NCBI GenBank assembly: GCA_963675135.1
Contig: OY776124.1
Coordinates: 20,954,066-21,018,065 of the forward strand
Reading direction: 5' to 3'
Source of the DNA: Galeopsis tetrahit
Taxonomy: Eukaryota > Streptophyta > Magnoliopsida > Lamiales > Lamiaceae
DNA: 64,000 nt
Part shown: positions 23,001 through 34,915 of the stretch, piece by piece
Layout: each line of letters opens with the position of its first letter
Position numbering within the stretch: the first letter of the stretch is position 1
Notes under the pieces: generated by a model
The model's database searches: none
What the model saw: only the letters and a program-made list of their open reading frames with translations
What the model was told of the DNA's origin: nothing
Program-made: the position numbers and the translations under genes

Positions 23001-23921
23001 AAGCCTGGGGTATGCGCCAATGGCTGATTTGATCCAGAAAGAGTATGGATTGGATCTTTCCCCCGGCCTCCTCTTGGTGGGGGATCTGTTGGCAAAGGGG
23101 AATTTTCCCCTTGAAGATTCTTCTTTCGGAAAGAAGTAGATGTTTTGTTTCCGCCACCCATTTGCTCGAATAGGTAGAAATTCGTGAGAAAATCTTTCAA
23201 CTCTTTCCCACAGACGGCGCCAGTTGATGTGCCAAAATTTGCACGAGAGGATTGCATGTCCTTTGGATTGGATGTCCCACTCTTCGAACACGTACAATCA
23301 CTCCAAGTATGCTGCCTTCACTAGAAATCTTCAAGAACCTGCAAAGAACACGCCGGAGGGGGGTCCGGCGTGGACACTCCGATGCCTAAGTCAGTATAGG
23401 GCTTATAAGAATCTCCCAAGGATCTCGAGATCCTTGATGTATCAAATCAGTTCTCAAAGAATATCAAAAAGGTGTTTTGCGTTTTGTATATCAAGTTTGT
23501 AATATAAGAATGTCTAACCTGGAAATCTCCTTGGATTTACCTATTTATAGAGATCTTTCCTCGAGAGCTGCCCATAAGACTCGGCCCTGCTGAGTGGACG
23601 AAGTCTTCCCTTCTCTCCACTTCCTGAAGACTCGGCAACACTCTATCTTAGTAGACTTGGTTCCCTAAGATAAAGGAAGATAAGGTCTGCCTTTTATCAA
23701 GTCTGGACCGAAAATGGCGGAATCTCCCTACATTTAAGGCTCACGACCTTACATCAAAACTGATTCTTCCTGAAGCTTCTTTCCAGACGGAGCTCCCTCC
23801 ACAGGGATCTCCAGAGGGGATTCTTCATCAAGGAGCATTATATAATTTGATCCTTCTACTTTTATCTTATCCTCTATACACGTGTCGACTTCTTATTAGG
23901 TGACATTTTTAGGCCGCATCA
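20083..23921 (-). mobile_element. Ty3/gypsy LTR retrotransposon, gag-protease only
   Basis: The 5' LTR (minus strand) is 23225-23921, with TGATG...CATCA ends. The primer-binding region is near 23207-23222 (tggcgccgtctgtggg on the minus strand). The 3' LTR is 20083 to about 20737 and lacks its outer U3 part. Both sides carry the 5-bp duplication atatt (20078-20082 and 23922-23926). Between the LTRs are gag, protease and a short pre-RT stretch. RT, RNase H and integrase are gone, and the junction runs from pre-RT directly into truncated U3. The protease and gag signatures suggest the Tat/Ogre side of gypsy. Confidence 0.85.
20740..23161 (-). pseudogene. Gypsy gag-protease polyprotein, interrupted
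   Basis: The likely start is the ATG at 23161-23159, just after the leader. An acidic Pro-rich N-terminus runs to a TAG at 22543-22541. The frame continues with the Retrotrans_gag domain (PYEHLVRFENAALLHRYGEG, WFTQLEPNTIRSWEEFSELF), a zinc-finger-like CRFHNEYGHDTNQC, and a retropepsin with FVDTGSSADIMF and VVMGRQSF. After a stop at 20957 the shifted frame keeps a GVGEVRGDQ block typical of the protease-RT spacer, then meets the 3' LTR near 20737. The product would form particles and cleave itself but cannot reverse-transcribe. Confidence 0.85.
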
Positions 23922-23926
23922 ATATT

Positions 23927-24460
23927 ATTATTAATTATTAATATTAGTTTAGTTGTTTAGTTTAATACGTAATTTATTAATTATTAATATTAATTAATTT
24001 TTTTAGTTTAATACTATTAATTTAGTAATTTATTAGGTATTAATCTTTAATTTAATAATTTATTAGTTATTAATACTACTATTATTAATATGACATAATA
24101 TTTTCACTTAATATTTATATAATATATATATATTTTTTTTTTTAAATTAATATGACATAATATTAGTTATTAATCTTTTTTTATATATTATATTTGCATT
24201 TAGTTTTATTCAAAAATTATTTACATTCAAATTTTATTAGTTATAAACTTTTTTTATTCATATTTTAGTTAGATTTTTTACACATTACATCAACAAACAA
24301 TACATATTCATATTGCATATTAACAACAAACAATGCATATATAGAGTGAATTATGCATATTTGCAATATATATTGCATACTAGCAACAAATAATGCTTAT
24401 TTACAACACATATTGCATACTAACAACAAACGATGCATATATCGAGATATATCGAATGAA
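23927..24460. other. AT-rich spacer
   Basis: Runs of ttattaatattaatt and, at 24290-24450, five or so degenerate copies of acaacaaacaatgcatat. No gene. Confidence 0.5.
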
Positions 24461-24463
24461 TGA

Positions 24464-24515
<52 letters not shown>
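24464..24515. repeat. (AT)n microsatellite
   Basis: About 50 bases of alternating A and T follow gatgcat. Confidence 0.95.
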
Positions 24516-24516
<1 letters not shown>

Positions 24517-26369
24517 CCATAATTATAACATATATATTGACAAATAAAAAATGATTAACATTTGTCCTTACTAGTGCTCTTCTAAACATTCCAGCAATTC
24601 CATTCTTTCACATAATATCCAATAGGATTATTTACTTGAGAATATAAAACTATTGAAAATATGAATTAGGATTTAAGGAATATACAATAACAAAAAAAAT
24701 TCACCGGATTTAGAATTGAAAACAAAATCAATACATATGAAATAAAACTGGGGTGAACTAAGGAGATCGGTGGGTGCACCCATGAGGGGTGTATAGTAAG
24801 CCCATTAAGAGGGGAGAACCCTAGTAGGATCTGTGTGGCCGCCGCTCTTCTTCTTCCCACTTCTTCTTTCCACCATTCTTCTTTCTCTTACTCCTTCAAA
24901 CTAGTCGGCCGCCGCCCAGCTTCCCCACCAAAGCTACGCCCCAGCGCCGCCCAGCTTCTCCACCAAAAGCCGCCATCTCCTCCTCCTTCCCTCCCTCGCT
25001 TTTTTTTTTCAGATCTGTTAAATCACGACGGAGGCGCCTCTTCTCCCTCGCCCCCTCGCCCAACACCGCGGCAGCCGTCCCCTCCTCTCGATGGCCTCCC
25101 TTTTTTTTTTCCAATTTTTGTACCCCAGCGTGCGGCGGCGGCGGCGGCGCCGCCCCATCCTTCCCCCCTCCACACATGTCGCCCCGTCGCTCGTTTAAAG
25201 AAAAGAATCAAGATGAACGAATCAAGATGAAATTTAAAGAGAGATCTTTTTAACGGAGTGGGCATTGGAGATGGCCTTGGAAATCGCCAACAATGGTAGA
25301 CCTCCGGCCGGCAATGAACTCGAATCTGCACCACGTTCCCATCCCAGTCTTCTTGAGATTAGAGAGAAAGAAGATTTAAGAGAGATGATAGAGAAAAAAA
25401 GATTTATGAGAGAAAGAAAAATGAATGCAGAGATGTGGGGATTTGAAATTTAAAAGAGGAGAGAGACATAAGGGCATAAAATGAATTTTATAACCAATTT
25501 GAAGTTTTAACTAATACCCAATATTTTTTGATGTTTAAAGTACTAGGGGGCTCCAATCTGAGGGTTTCAGTAAATATTCACAAGATAAATTACTAAACAT
25601 GGTTAATAATTTTAGAAAAAAAGCTCCTCCTCCTCACATAGTCACATATATATTCTCGCAGTGACGAACCCATAAATTTAGGGGTTGGGAACCCGATTGA
25701 CATTATTATAAACGTACGTAATAAATAAAAGTTTCAGGTTCACACAAGTCATAATAACATTGTCAATAATATCATTCTATTAATTTAAATTGAACAAATT
25801 GACTTTACTTAGATTTTGAAGGAACATTTGATTGTTTCAGTTCATGCTATAACTCAATTATTAATCATTATTTTTTTAAGCAAATTGCTAAAATATGATT
25901 ATCACAAAAACCAAAAAGTAAATTAATAATCATTTTTTTTTCTGGCAAATTTTTGTATGCATTTAGATATATACATACAATTGAATTTCTAATCCTCACA
26001 TTAAAATCAAATCAAAATTGTAACTCAATTACACTAACTACACTATGCAATTGAGTGTGCACATGAATAACTTATTTTTTCTTGCAAAAATAGCATTCAA
26101 GTTTTGATTGAAAAGAGTCACACTTGAGTACACTTAATTTAACTTGTTTTCAATTTAATGGGTCAAAAATTAATTTGACAATTAAAAATATATTCAAATC
26201 AATAAAATCCAATTAAAATATATACTATCAATAGCATTTAAAATTTGGATTCACGGAAAAAAAAAATTCATGGTATTGCACTTGTGAGGAAATAAGCTCG
26301 AGTTTTTTGCACATCTTTTTAAAGGCCAACCAACTAGGCCATTTTCATTTAGGAAACATAACATGATAT
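24516..26369. other. Spacer with a GC-rich island, no supported gene
   Basis: At 24830-25320 a GC-rich tract with gccgcc and ccttcc runs gives long open frames on both strands, but none has a domain. It resembles the C-rich inner parts of the MULE copies more than an exon. At 25659 cagtgacgaacccataaattt resembles a hAT MITE end, but I found no partner end. Confidence 0.4.
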
Positions 26370-26918
26370 ATATACTAAGGGTCTGACTATTTACACCTCC
26401 ATTTCGGTTTAGAACACTCTCCATAATTTCGTTAAGATAGATGCACCCCATCAAATTGTCATAAATGCCTTTCTCTTATACAATTTCAATTACTACTCAC
26501 ACCCTCCCTAAACCCTACTTTCTCCCCCATCTTTCATCTTCTTCTTCCTACTCTCCCCCTCCCCAAACCACTCCACCCACCAGCCCCCGCCACCGCTGCC
26601 GGCGACACCCGCCCCCGCGGCCGCCCTTGCCCCACCCTTCCAGCGGTCGATCTATAAAATAAAAATTCTTTCCAGCGGCCGCGCGGACGCCCCCGTCCAT
26701 CGGCCGCTGCGGCCGCCCCCTCCCTAGTGCCCCGTCCATCCTTCCGCCGCTCTTCCCCTCCCTCTCCCAACCCCTCTCGATTTGTAAAAAAAAAAAATAG
26801 AGTAATCGGCCGCCGCCACTGCTCATCGGCCGCCGCCGCCCCGACCCCGCTCAACGGCCCTCGCCCCCGCTCCCGCCCATCGGCCAAATCCAGGTTTTTT
26901 TTTCTTCTTTTTCTTAAT

Positions 26919-27093
26919 TTCGACCACTCTAGGTCGATCCAAATACACCCCGTCGACAACAGGGTGTCGACGAGTGTATTTTTGGTCGACCTAAAGTTGT
27001 CGACGAGTTTTTAAATATTTTTTTCAATCAACAAATGTCGAGCATATACAATCTCGTCGACGGGAGTGAATATGGTCGACACTGGTTTGTCGA
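26919..27093. repeat. Hairpin pair of MULE copy 2
   Basis: Equivalents of the two hairpins of copy 1. Inner stem ccgtcgac/gtcgacgag lies at 26949-26973, with an outer ggtcgacctaaagttgtcga arm. The second hairpin centres on ctcgtcgacggg at 27053-27064. The arms have drifted, but the GTCGAC words are kept. Confidence 0.7.
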
Positions 27094-27155
27094 AATTTAA
27101 AAACAAAATTTAAAATCTTTCTAAGTTCTGAATTTTTTTGTTTTTTTGTTGTTTG

Positions 27156-28024
27156 TGTAGATGTTGTTAACTCTTAAATGCTTTAACATTATCAACAACA
27201 TCTTAATTTGACCTTCCTTGATTTATTCTAAGTCCTTTCTGAAATGTTACATTAAATGTTGTACTAAATGCTCTCACATTCAGGCACGATTCCAGAAGGT
27301 TCTACAACAGTCTAGAACCTGGAAGATTCCAGAATGTTGGAGAACGTCATAGAAGAGTCTGGAGCAGTTTAGAACGACCTGGAAGATGGAAGAAAGATCT
27401 AGAGAGATCATGGAAGTTGAGGTCCTAAAAAATAGGATCTCATAATGGAAGGATCTAGAATTCGTCTATTGCTCTATAAATACCGCTGAAGCCTTTCATT
27501 TCAAAGAATGCACTATTCGAATAACACCTTTCTTGAGCGTTCATCCCTGTTAGGAGTTAGGGTCAGTAGTTGTATCGTTCACACCGAGGGATACCACACC
27601 TTCCCGTGTATTTAGTTCTAATCTTGTATCGAGTGAGAGTGAATCATAGATCAGATTAGTTCTTTAGACAGTGTTCTTTCACTTCAGTCTATTTGCAGAT
27701 TCAGGCACCTGCCTCGATTGTAGTTTCGGTTTGTGGAATGTTGAAGTAATTGCTGAGACATTTCACACGACATTTTCATAACTTAGGAACTAAGTTATTG
27801 TTTTCGCCGTAAGGCTTAGCATAGGTTTTGTTATTAATAAAATCTATGTTAAAATTTATTCCATTGTGTCTTTATTGTGTTTTAGTGTTTTAGACTTCCG
27901 CTGTGTACTGTGTTTACTTTCCGTATTCTGTTAGAGTTAATGCTACACTAATTGTCACAACATTCAGTGTAACATTGTTCTGTTTTTTACTTAAACACTA
28001 GATACTACCCCACGCACACTTTCA
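27156..28024 (+). repeat. 5' LTR of the Sirevirus-like element (869 bp)
   Basis: Begins TGTAGATGTTGTTAACTC and ends cgcacactttca. A tctataaatacc TATA-like box lies at about 27472-27483, with likely transcription start shortly downstream. Confidence 0.9.
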
Positions 28025-28091
28025 GTTGGTATCAGAGCCAACACCTGACGACACTAGGTTTAGATCCTTGCTTAAAAGTGTGTTTTAGTTT

Positions 28092-31000
28092 ATGTTAGCA
28101 ATGGAAACACATTACATATCCACTGCACTTAGGCCACCTATTTTAGATGTTCAAATTATGCTTATTGGAAGCCTAAGATGCGAATGTACATCAAGTCAAT
28201 TGATGAACGTGCTTGGAGGACTGTTCTTACAGGTTGGGATGTACCAAAGAATCCAGCAGATGCCGATGGTGAAATTCAACTCAAGAAAGAGGTTGATTGG
28301 ACAGCCGATGAGATAACAACATCAGGATACAATTCTAAAGCTTTAAATGCTATTTTTACTTCTGTTGATACCTCTATGTTTAAAATTATATCTAATTGTT
28401 CTACTTCTAAGGATGCATGGGACAGGTTACAAGAGCATTGTGAAGGTTCCGATAGTGTTCGAAGGACAAAGCTTCGAATGTTGGGGACAAAGTTTGAGAA
28501 TCTCTGAATGAGGGAAGATGAAACAATTTCATCTTACAACGAAAGGTTAAGTGAGATTATTAATGAATCACATTCTCTTGGTGACCCTATTTCTAATGTT
28601 AGAGTAGTACATAAGATATTAAGGTTTGTTCCTAAAAGATTTGATGCTAAGATTTGTGCTATTGAAGAGGCAAAAGACACTGATAAGATGAGTCAAAATG
28701 AATTAGTGAGTATTCTTAGAACTTATGAAATAAACACTAATCAAATTGATGAAACTAAAGATGATAAGAAAATTGTTGTTTTTAAAGGAGAGACATCAAA
28801 CAAATCTGAGATTCAGCCCATCATTACTGAGGTTGATTCGGATGAAGAATTGATTGATGAATGCCTTAACAATCCTGACAACATTTCCCTTCTTACAAAG
28901 CATTTTAATAAATTTCTTAAGAAGTCTATGCATAAATCTAAGAGAAACATTCAACCTAAGATCCAAATCAACACATCGACACCACAACCAGAAAGGAGGA
29001 AGAGTCAATTCACACCAAGACCATCAAAGAGTGAAGGTAAACCAAGGTATGATCCTGAATTTAGAAAATCAGTTCAATGCAATGCATGTTCTGGATATGG
29101 CCACTATGCAAATGAGTGTGCCAATACCAGACTGAAGCAAACGCTGAATTTTAGTGCTACCTTGAGTGATGAATCTGATAATGATGATCTTGATGAGTTT
29201 AATGAAAATGAAAGTGCTCATTTTACCAGAATTGATTATAATGATTCCTCAGATGATGATCTGGATGATACAGATTCTGATGTTGCACCAGATGTCTTCA
29301 CATCTACAGTAACATCAAAACAGAGTCACCCAGATCTGAATTGTTTTAATGGTTTTGTTGATGATGCAGGAAAAAGGATTGATGATGAGACATATCAGAA
29401 ATTGTTAGATGATTGGAACTCTCAGAAACTCACTCTGAATTCTTTGAATAAAGAGAATGAGGATCTGAAAGACACAATCACTAAGCTAGAAGTCTTACTT
29501 ACCAGAAGAGATCTTGAAGTTTGTAAACTGAAGGAGAAATTGATCACCTCTACATTAAGTTTCAGAAAATTTTCTAAGAGTGCTTCTGATGTGAATGATG
29601 TTATAGCTTTAGGTAAATCTAATAATTATGGTTTAGGTTATGATGGTGAAACTGCTTCTATTTCTGAAAATTTTAGAAAACCTGTGAAATTTGTGAAGGC
29701 AAATGTTAACACATCTGATGTAACATCTGCACAAACAGATCCTCACAAGGTTAAAAGGAAGTATATTTATCATTATTGTCTTAAATATGGTCATATTCGT
29801 CCTTTCTGCTTGCAAATGGTTAAAGATATGAAAACTGAGTTTATGCTATCTAGAATGTCTTCACATCCTATGAAACATTTTATGAAATCTGCATGGAAAC
29901 CAAAAGTTACCTGTAATGTAGTTCACACATCCTTGAAAGCATGTTTACCTAGTCTATGGTATTTTGATAGTGGTTGTTCTAGACATATGACAGGACAAAT
30001 AGACTACTTATCTGATTATGTGACCTTGAATGGTGGTAATGTTACATATGGTGGTGGATCAAAAGGAAAGATTATAGGAAAATGAACTTTGAATGTTGAA
30101 GGTTTTCCTAAGCTTAAAAATGTTTTGCATGTTGATGGCTTACTTGCTAATCGGATTAGTATTAGTCAACTTTGTGATGATAATTTACATGTAAAATTTG
30201 ACAAGGAGTCCTGCTATGTTCTTAATGAAGATGATGATTGTTTAATGACTGGTACTAGGTCTGCAGATAACTGTTATCTTATTGGAACTAATGTATGCAA
30301 TTTGTCAAAACATGATGAGAATGTCTTATGGCACCAAAGATTAGGACATGCAAATTACATGGCAATGAAGAAACTAATCAAATCAGATGGAGTTAAAGGA
30401 TTACCAAGACTGAATTTCTAGAAAACCACTGTATGTGGATCATGCCAGAAAGGTAAACAGGTAAGAGTGCCGCATAAAATGCTGTCACATTGTTCTACAC
30501 ATCGATGCTTTGAATTGTTGCACATGGATTTGATGGGTCCTATGGAAACTGAAAGCATTGGAGGTAAGAGATATTCCTTAGTTGTGGTAGATGATTTCTC
30601 TAGATATACTTGGATTGAGTTTTTAAGAGATAAATCTGAAACATTTGCTGCTTTTAAAGTTCTCTATAAAAGGTTAAAAAATGTGTATAACCTTAAAGTT
30701 AGCCGTATTAGAACTGATCATGGTAGGAAATTTGAGAATAGCATGTTTAATGATTTCTGTGATAAGAAAGGTATCTTGCAAGAATATTCATCTCCTAAAA
30801 CTCCACAACAGAATAGAATTGTTGAAAGAAAGAATAGAACTCTACAAGAAAATGGCAAGAGTCATGCTTTTATCTAAAAGTTTTTCTAAAAGATTTTGGG
30901 CTGAAATATTGAATACAACATGTCATATTATTAATAGAGTTTATATTCGATCTGGCACTAATCAAACACCTTATGAGATTCTGAATGTTAGAAAACCATG

Positions 31001-32367
31001 TGTGAAATATTTTCATGTATTTGGTTGTGTGTGTTATATTCTGAATGATAGGGATCAACTCCACAAGTTTGATTCTAAAAGTGATAAAAGGTTTCTTTTT
31101 AGGCTATTCTAGAAATAGTAAAACCTATAGAGTTTATAACCTTAGGACTAACACTGTTCAAGAATCTGTTAATGTTGTGTTTGATGATGATAAAGGTCTT
31201 ACAAATGACAAGGATGAAGAAGATGTATCACAAGTCACTGACAATTCTGAGAATACACTAAAACCTGAAAATGCTGCACCAAATGCTAACACATCTGGAG
31301 CAACATCTACAGAACAGTCAGTTGTAATCTCATAGAATGATCAGTATGTTCCCAAAACGAATCCTTCTTCAAGAATAGGGAAAAGTCATCCTTCTGACCA
31401 GATCATAGGCGATGCTATAGTTGGAGTGCAAACAAGAGGAAGAATAAGATCGAATAAGGTAGATGTTGTAAGAACAATATGCATGTCTTCTATTTGCAAT
31501 GTTGTGAATGCAGAGTGTTACTATTCTGAAATTGAACCTAAAAATGTGAATGAAGCATTAACTGATGAAAATTGGATAAATGCCATGTATGAGGAACTTA
31601 ATCAGTTTGAAAGAAATGAAGTTTGGACACTTGTTCCAAGACCTAGTCATACTAATGTCATTGGAACTAAGTGAATTTATAAGAATAAAACCGATGAGTC
31701 TGGAAACATTGTTAGGAACAAAGCTAGGTTAGTTGCACAATGTTACACCCAAGTTGAAGGTGTTGATTTCGATTTAACTTTTGCACCCGTTGCTAGGATA
31801 GAGTCTATTAGATTATTGCTAGCAATTGCATGTTTTATTGACATTAAACTACATCAAATGGATGTAAAAGCTGCATTTCTAAATGGCATATTGAATGAAG
31901 AAGCATATGTAGAACAACCTAAAGGTTTTGAAGATCCACAATACCCGGATCATGTGTACAAGCTAAAGAAAATATTGTATGGTCTAAAACAAGCTCCTAG
32001 AGCATGGTATGGTAGGCTTACAGACTTTCTTTTAGAGTATGAATTTATTAGAGGAGAAGCCGATATGACTTTGTTTATTAAGCACACTGGAGAAGATTTA
32101 CTTATTGCTCAAATATATGTTCATGATATTGTGTTTGGTTCAACCTGTGATACAATGCTGAACAAATTTGTTGAAGAATTGACAACAACATTTGAGATGA
32201 GTATGGTTGGAGACTTGAATTATTTTTTAGGTCTTCAAATCAAGCAATGTAAGGATGGTATATTCTTCTCTCAAGGTAAGTATGCTAAAAACTTGGTCAA
32301 ACGGTTTGGTCTTGAAAGCTCAAAAGTAATGAAAAGTAATTATTTTACCCCACTAACTCACCCATGA
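28092..32367 (+). pseudogene. Copia gag-pol polyprotein, many breaks, RNase H missing
   Basis: Gag (WKPKMRMYIKSIDERAW) leads to a zinc knuckle CNACSGYGHYANEC (about 29080-29121) and a retropepsin with YFDSGCSRHMTG (about 29960). Next come pre-integrase (VLWHQRLGHANY), integrase (LLHMDLMGP, IRTDHG, VERKNRT for the D-D-E residues) and reverse transcriptase (HQMDVKAAFLNG, YGLKQAPRAWY). Breaks: frameshift near 28147; TGA 28505-28507; TGA 30083-30085; TAG 30419-30421; frameshifts near 30850 and 31095; TAG 31333-31335; TGA 31672-31674. The RT catalytic YVDD reads YVHD (about 32115-32126). The frame ends at 32367 and no RNase H follows. It cannot be active. Confidence 0.92.
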
Positions 32368-32605
32368 TTTTACTTGTGGTTGAATTTGTGGAGCATTATC
32401 GTTTTTATTCTAGAATTTTCTTAAGTCAAGCCTTGATCACACGTACAACATTCCAACTGCTAAGTCTTCTCTATATAAACTCCCATTTTATGATTTTCTA
32501 AGCTATGTAATTTAATTGAGTAAGTGAAATACTGTTTCTGCATATTTATTATAAGTTATTGTGTGTCTCGATTCTTGTGTTGTTCTTTTCGAATTCTTGA
32601 TTTAA

Positions 32606-34910
32606 ATGGCAGGAAACAAGAAAACTCACTCACATAAACCAAACTCTCCAATTTCAAACTCGCAACCGTCATCTCCATCTCTCTCAAATCTTCACACGCT
32701 AGCTTCCATGGCTGCTTCGCACGAAAATTCACCCCAAACTGCCGCAACCGTCACACCCATTCCAACTACTCCCACAACAATCCACATTCCAAACCAAGCT
32801 TCACTCACCGAGCTGAATCAGGCGGTTGAGAATTTTTCTCAATCGATGAGGTCTTCAAATCCACCCACTCTCACCATTGGAGACCTATCTATTGACATCT
32901 CTCACTACTTGCGCACCCAAGAAGTTATCACTACTGCACCTTCTTCATCCACAGCTGAAAAGCCCCAAAATCCGAGCCCTAATGTTGAAATAGAGGCCCC
33001 GACTGCTGCCTCTATGGGGGAGAACGAAAGGGAGATTGAAGAATCCCCTGTTTTTTAGTCAAAGGAGTCGTCGAATGCGGAGACATCCGAGAGTGATGAC
33101 ACTCAGATGGAGGATGTTGAAGAATCCGACAAAACTGACTCTGACATCTCAAAGTCGGACTCTGAACCGATTCCTTTCAAAAGGAATGCTGAAGAAAAGA
33201 AAAGAAAGAGGAGTCCAGTACCAAGAAGACGATCAAACCGAGTTTTCACTCGAGTTGATTACTCAGACACATTGAGGAAGAAGAAGAAGCTAGGTGGTGA
33301 TGTTGCTGAACCGATTCAGGTATTTTCTGAATCTGAAGAAGAACAGGTGGTGATTGAGAAGCCAACCAAGAAGAAGGCTGATCCAAAGGGGAAGGGAAAG
33401 GCAAAGGTTGATGTTGTTCGAACTATGCCTCCAGAACCAGAACCTGATTCTGATTCTGAGATGGATGTTTGCCTCAGGGAAGTTCAGCAAGCCCTGAAGA
33501 AGAATGCTGCCTCACATGCTGAATCAAGTGCTCCAGCACCAGAACCTGATGATGGAGATGATTCGAGCAGTACAGCCTCTAACAAAAGCTCTGGAAATGA
33601 AGCTGAATCCAGTTCTGAGGAGGAGAAAGAACCAAACTTTAAGGAGAGTACTTCTGAGGAAGGTAATTCTGAACCTGAAGTAGATTCTGATATTGATGGT
33701 TTAATGGATAAAATTACTAGGTTGTCTAGGAGGAAACTGTTAATGGAAAGGAGAATTCATATTGCTGATTTTGAGAGTAAGAATTTGATTCAATTCTTAG
33801 AGGATAGAAAGTTGATGAAAGCTCTGACTTTGTGTGATACTTTTGTTTCTGATTGGATGTATGAATTCTATGCTTGCTTGAGGAAAAGTAATGGTAGGAG
33901 GAGTTCCCGTTGGTATGGGAATATACAGTTTAAGGGGAGTACAGTTCTATTTACCCCAGAGTTAATTAATGATTTCTTAGGCATAGAACTAGTACTTGAT
34001 GATGATGAACCTGATTTGGATGTTGTTACTGTTTCTATGACTGGTGGTTTATTGACTAAGTGGAAGAATGGAATGTTGGCTAAGGACCTCACATCTCTTT
34101 ATTCTGTATTGCATAAGCTGACTGTTTATAACTAGATACCCTCTACCAACTCAACCAAAGTGACAAAGGATCAAGCAATCTTGCTTTATAGGATAGTGTT
34201 TTTGAAGAAGTTTAACTTGGGATTGACTATTTTCCACCACATGATGAAGTTTAGTGGTGACATTTCTGATAAAGGAAACCTTCCATACCCTATGCTTATA
34301 TGTTCATATTTGAAGATGCATGATTTTACTCCTAAGAAGACTGAAGTTCTTAGAGCTAAGGTTCCTTTATACACCATTTCACCTGCCTTGCTCATTGGTG
34401 AAAGATCTGCCCTTGCACAATCCTGGAAGTTCTTCTCAAAGACCAGCTCCTGCTCAACCTCAACCCACACCAGCACAGAGACCTGAACAGAACACAGCTG
34501 CACCTAATGCTGCACCAGATGCTGAGAACTTTGGTGGTAATTCTGATACCATATTCTTTGTTCCCAGATCTTTTATTTTATTGCAGTTACAGCACTTACA
34601 GGACCAGATTGATGAACTCTAATTCATCAAAGATAAGTGGACCAGGCTACTTCCCACTACAACAGGGGGAGTACCACCTTCCACTCCAGCTAGAACTTCT
34701 GGAGTTATTATTGAAGAGTTGGATCCTAAAGCTGGAGGTGTACCTGATGCTAATGCTACAGAGAATGGAGGAACTGCTGCTGCTAACAATGTTGTTGCAC
34801 TCTTTGCTACAACTTGTTTTATTGAAGAACTAGAGGCTGATGAAGAAGACAAGTTTGCAGATGCTGCTGAAGATGATGAGGATATGGAAACCCTCTATGG
34901 TGATATCTAG
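32606..34910 (+). pseudogene. Env-like additional ORF of the Sirevirus-like element, interrupted
   Basis: The Ser/Pro-rich start (MAGNKKTHSHKPNSP) leads to a long Glu/Ser/Lys-rich acidic part with basic KKRKRSPVPRRRSNR-like patches. From about 33700 a folded region with WMYEFYACLRKS and LFTPELINDFLGIE resembles the putative plant transposon protein domain found in extra ORFs of Sireviruses and Athila elements. In-frame TAG codons lie at 33056-33058 and 34133-34135. A frameshift near 34420 and a TAA at 34620-34622 follow. The frame ends at 34908-34910. I see no clear signal peptide or fusion segment, so 'env-like' refers to position only. A TATA-like ctctatataaac sits upstream at 32467-32478. 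Confidence 0.6.
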
Positions 34911-34915
34911 AACAG

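Noticed and set aside
24835..25334. GC-rich overlapping ORFs, possible exon
   Set aside because: Open on both strands from composition bias, with no domain and no splice context.
26465..27014. GC-rich ORFs on both strands
   Set aside because: Interior of MULE copy 2; same composition artefact as copy 1.
32606..34910. Functional viral-type envelope gene
   Set aside because: No convincing signal peptide, fusion segment or anchor, and several in-frame stops. The similarity is to extra ORFs of plant retrotransposons.
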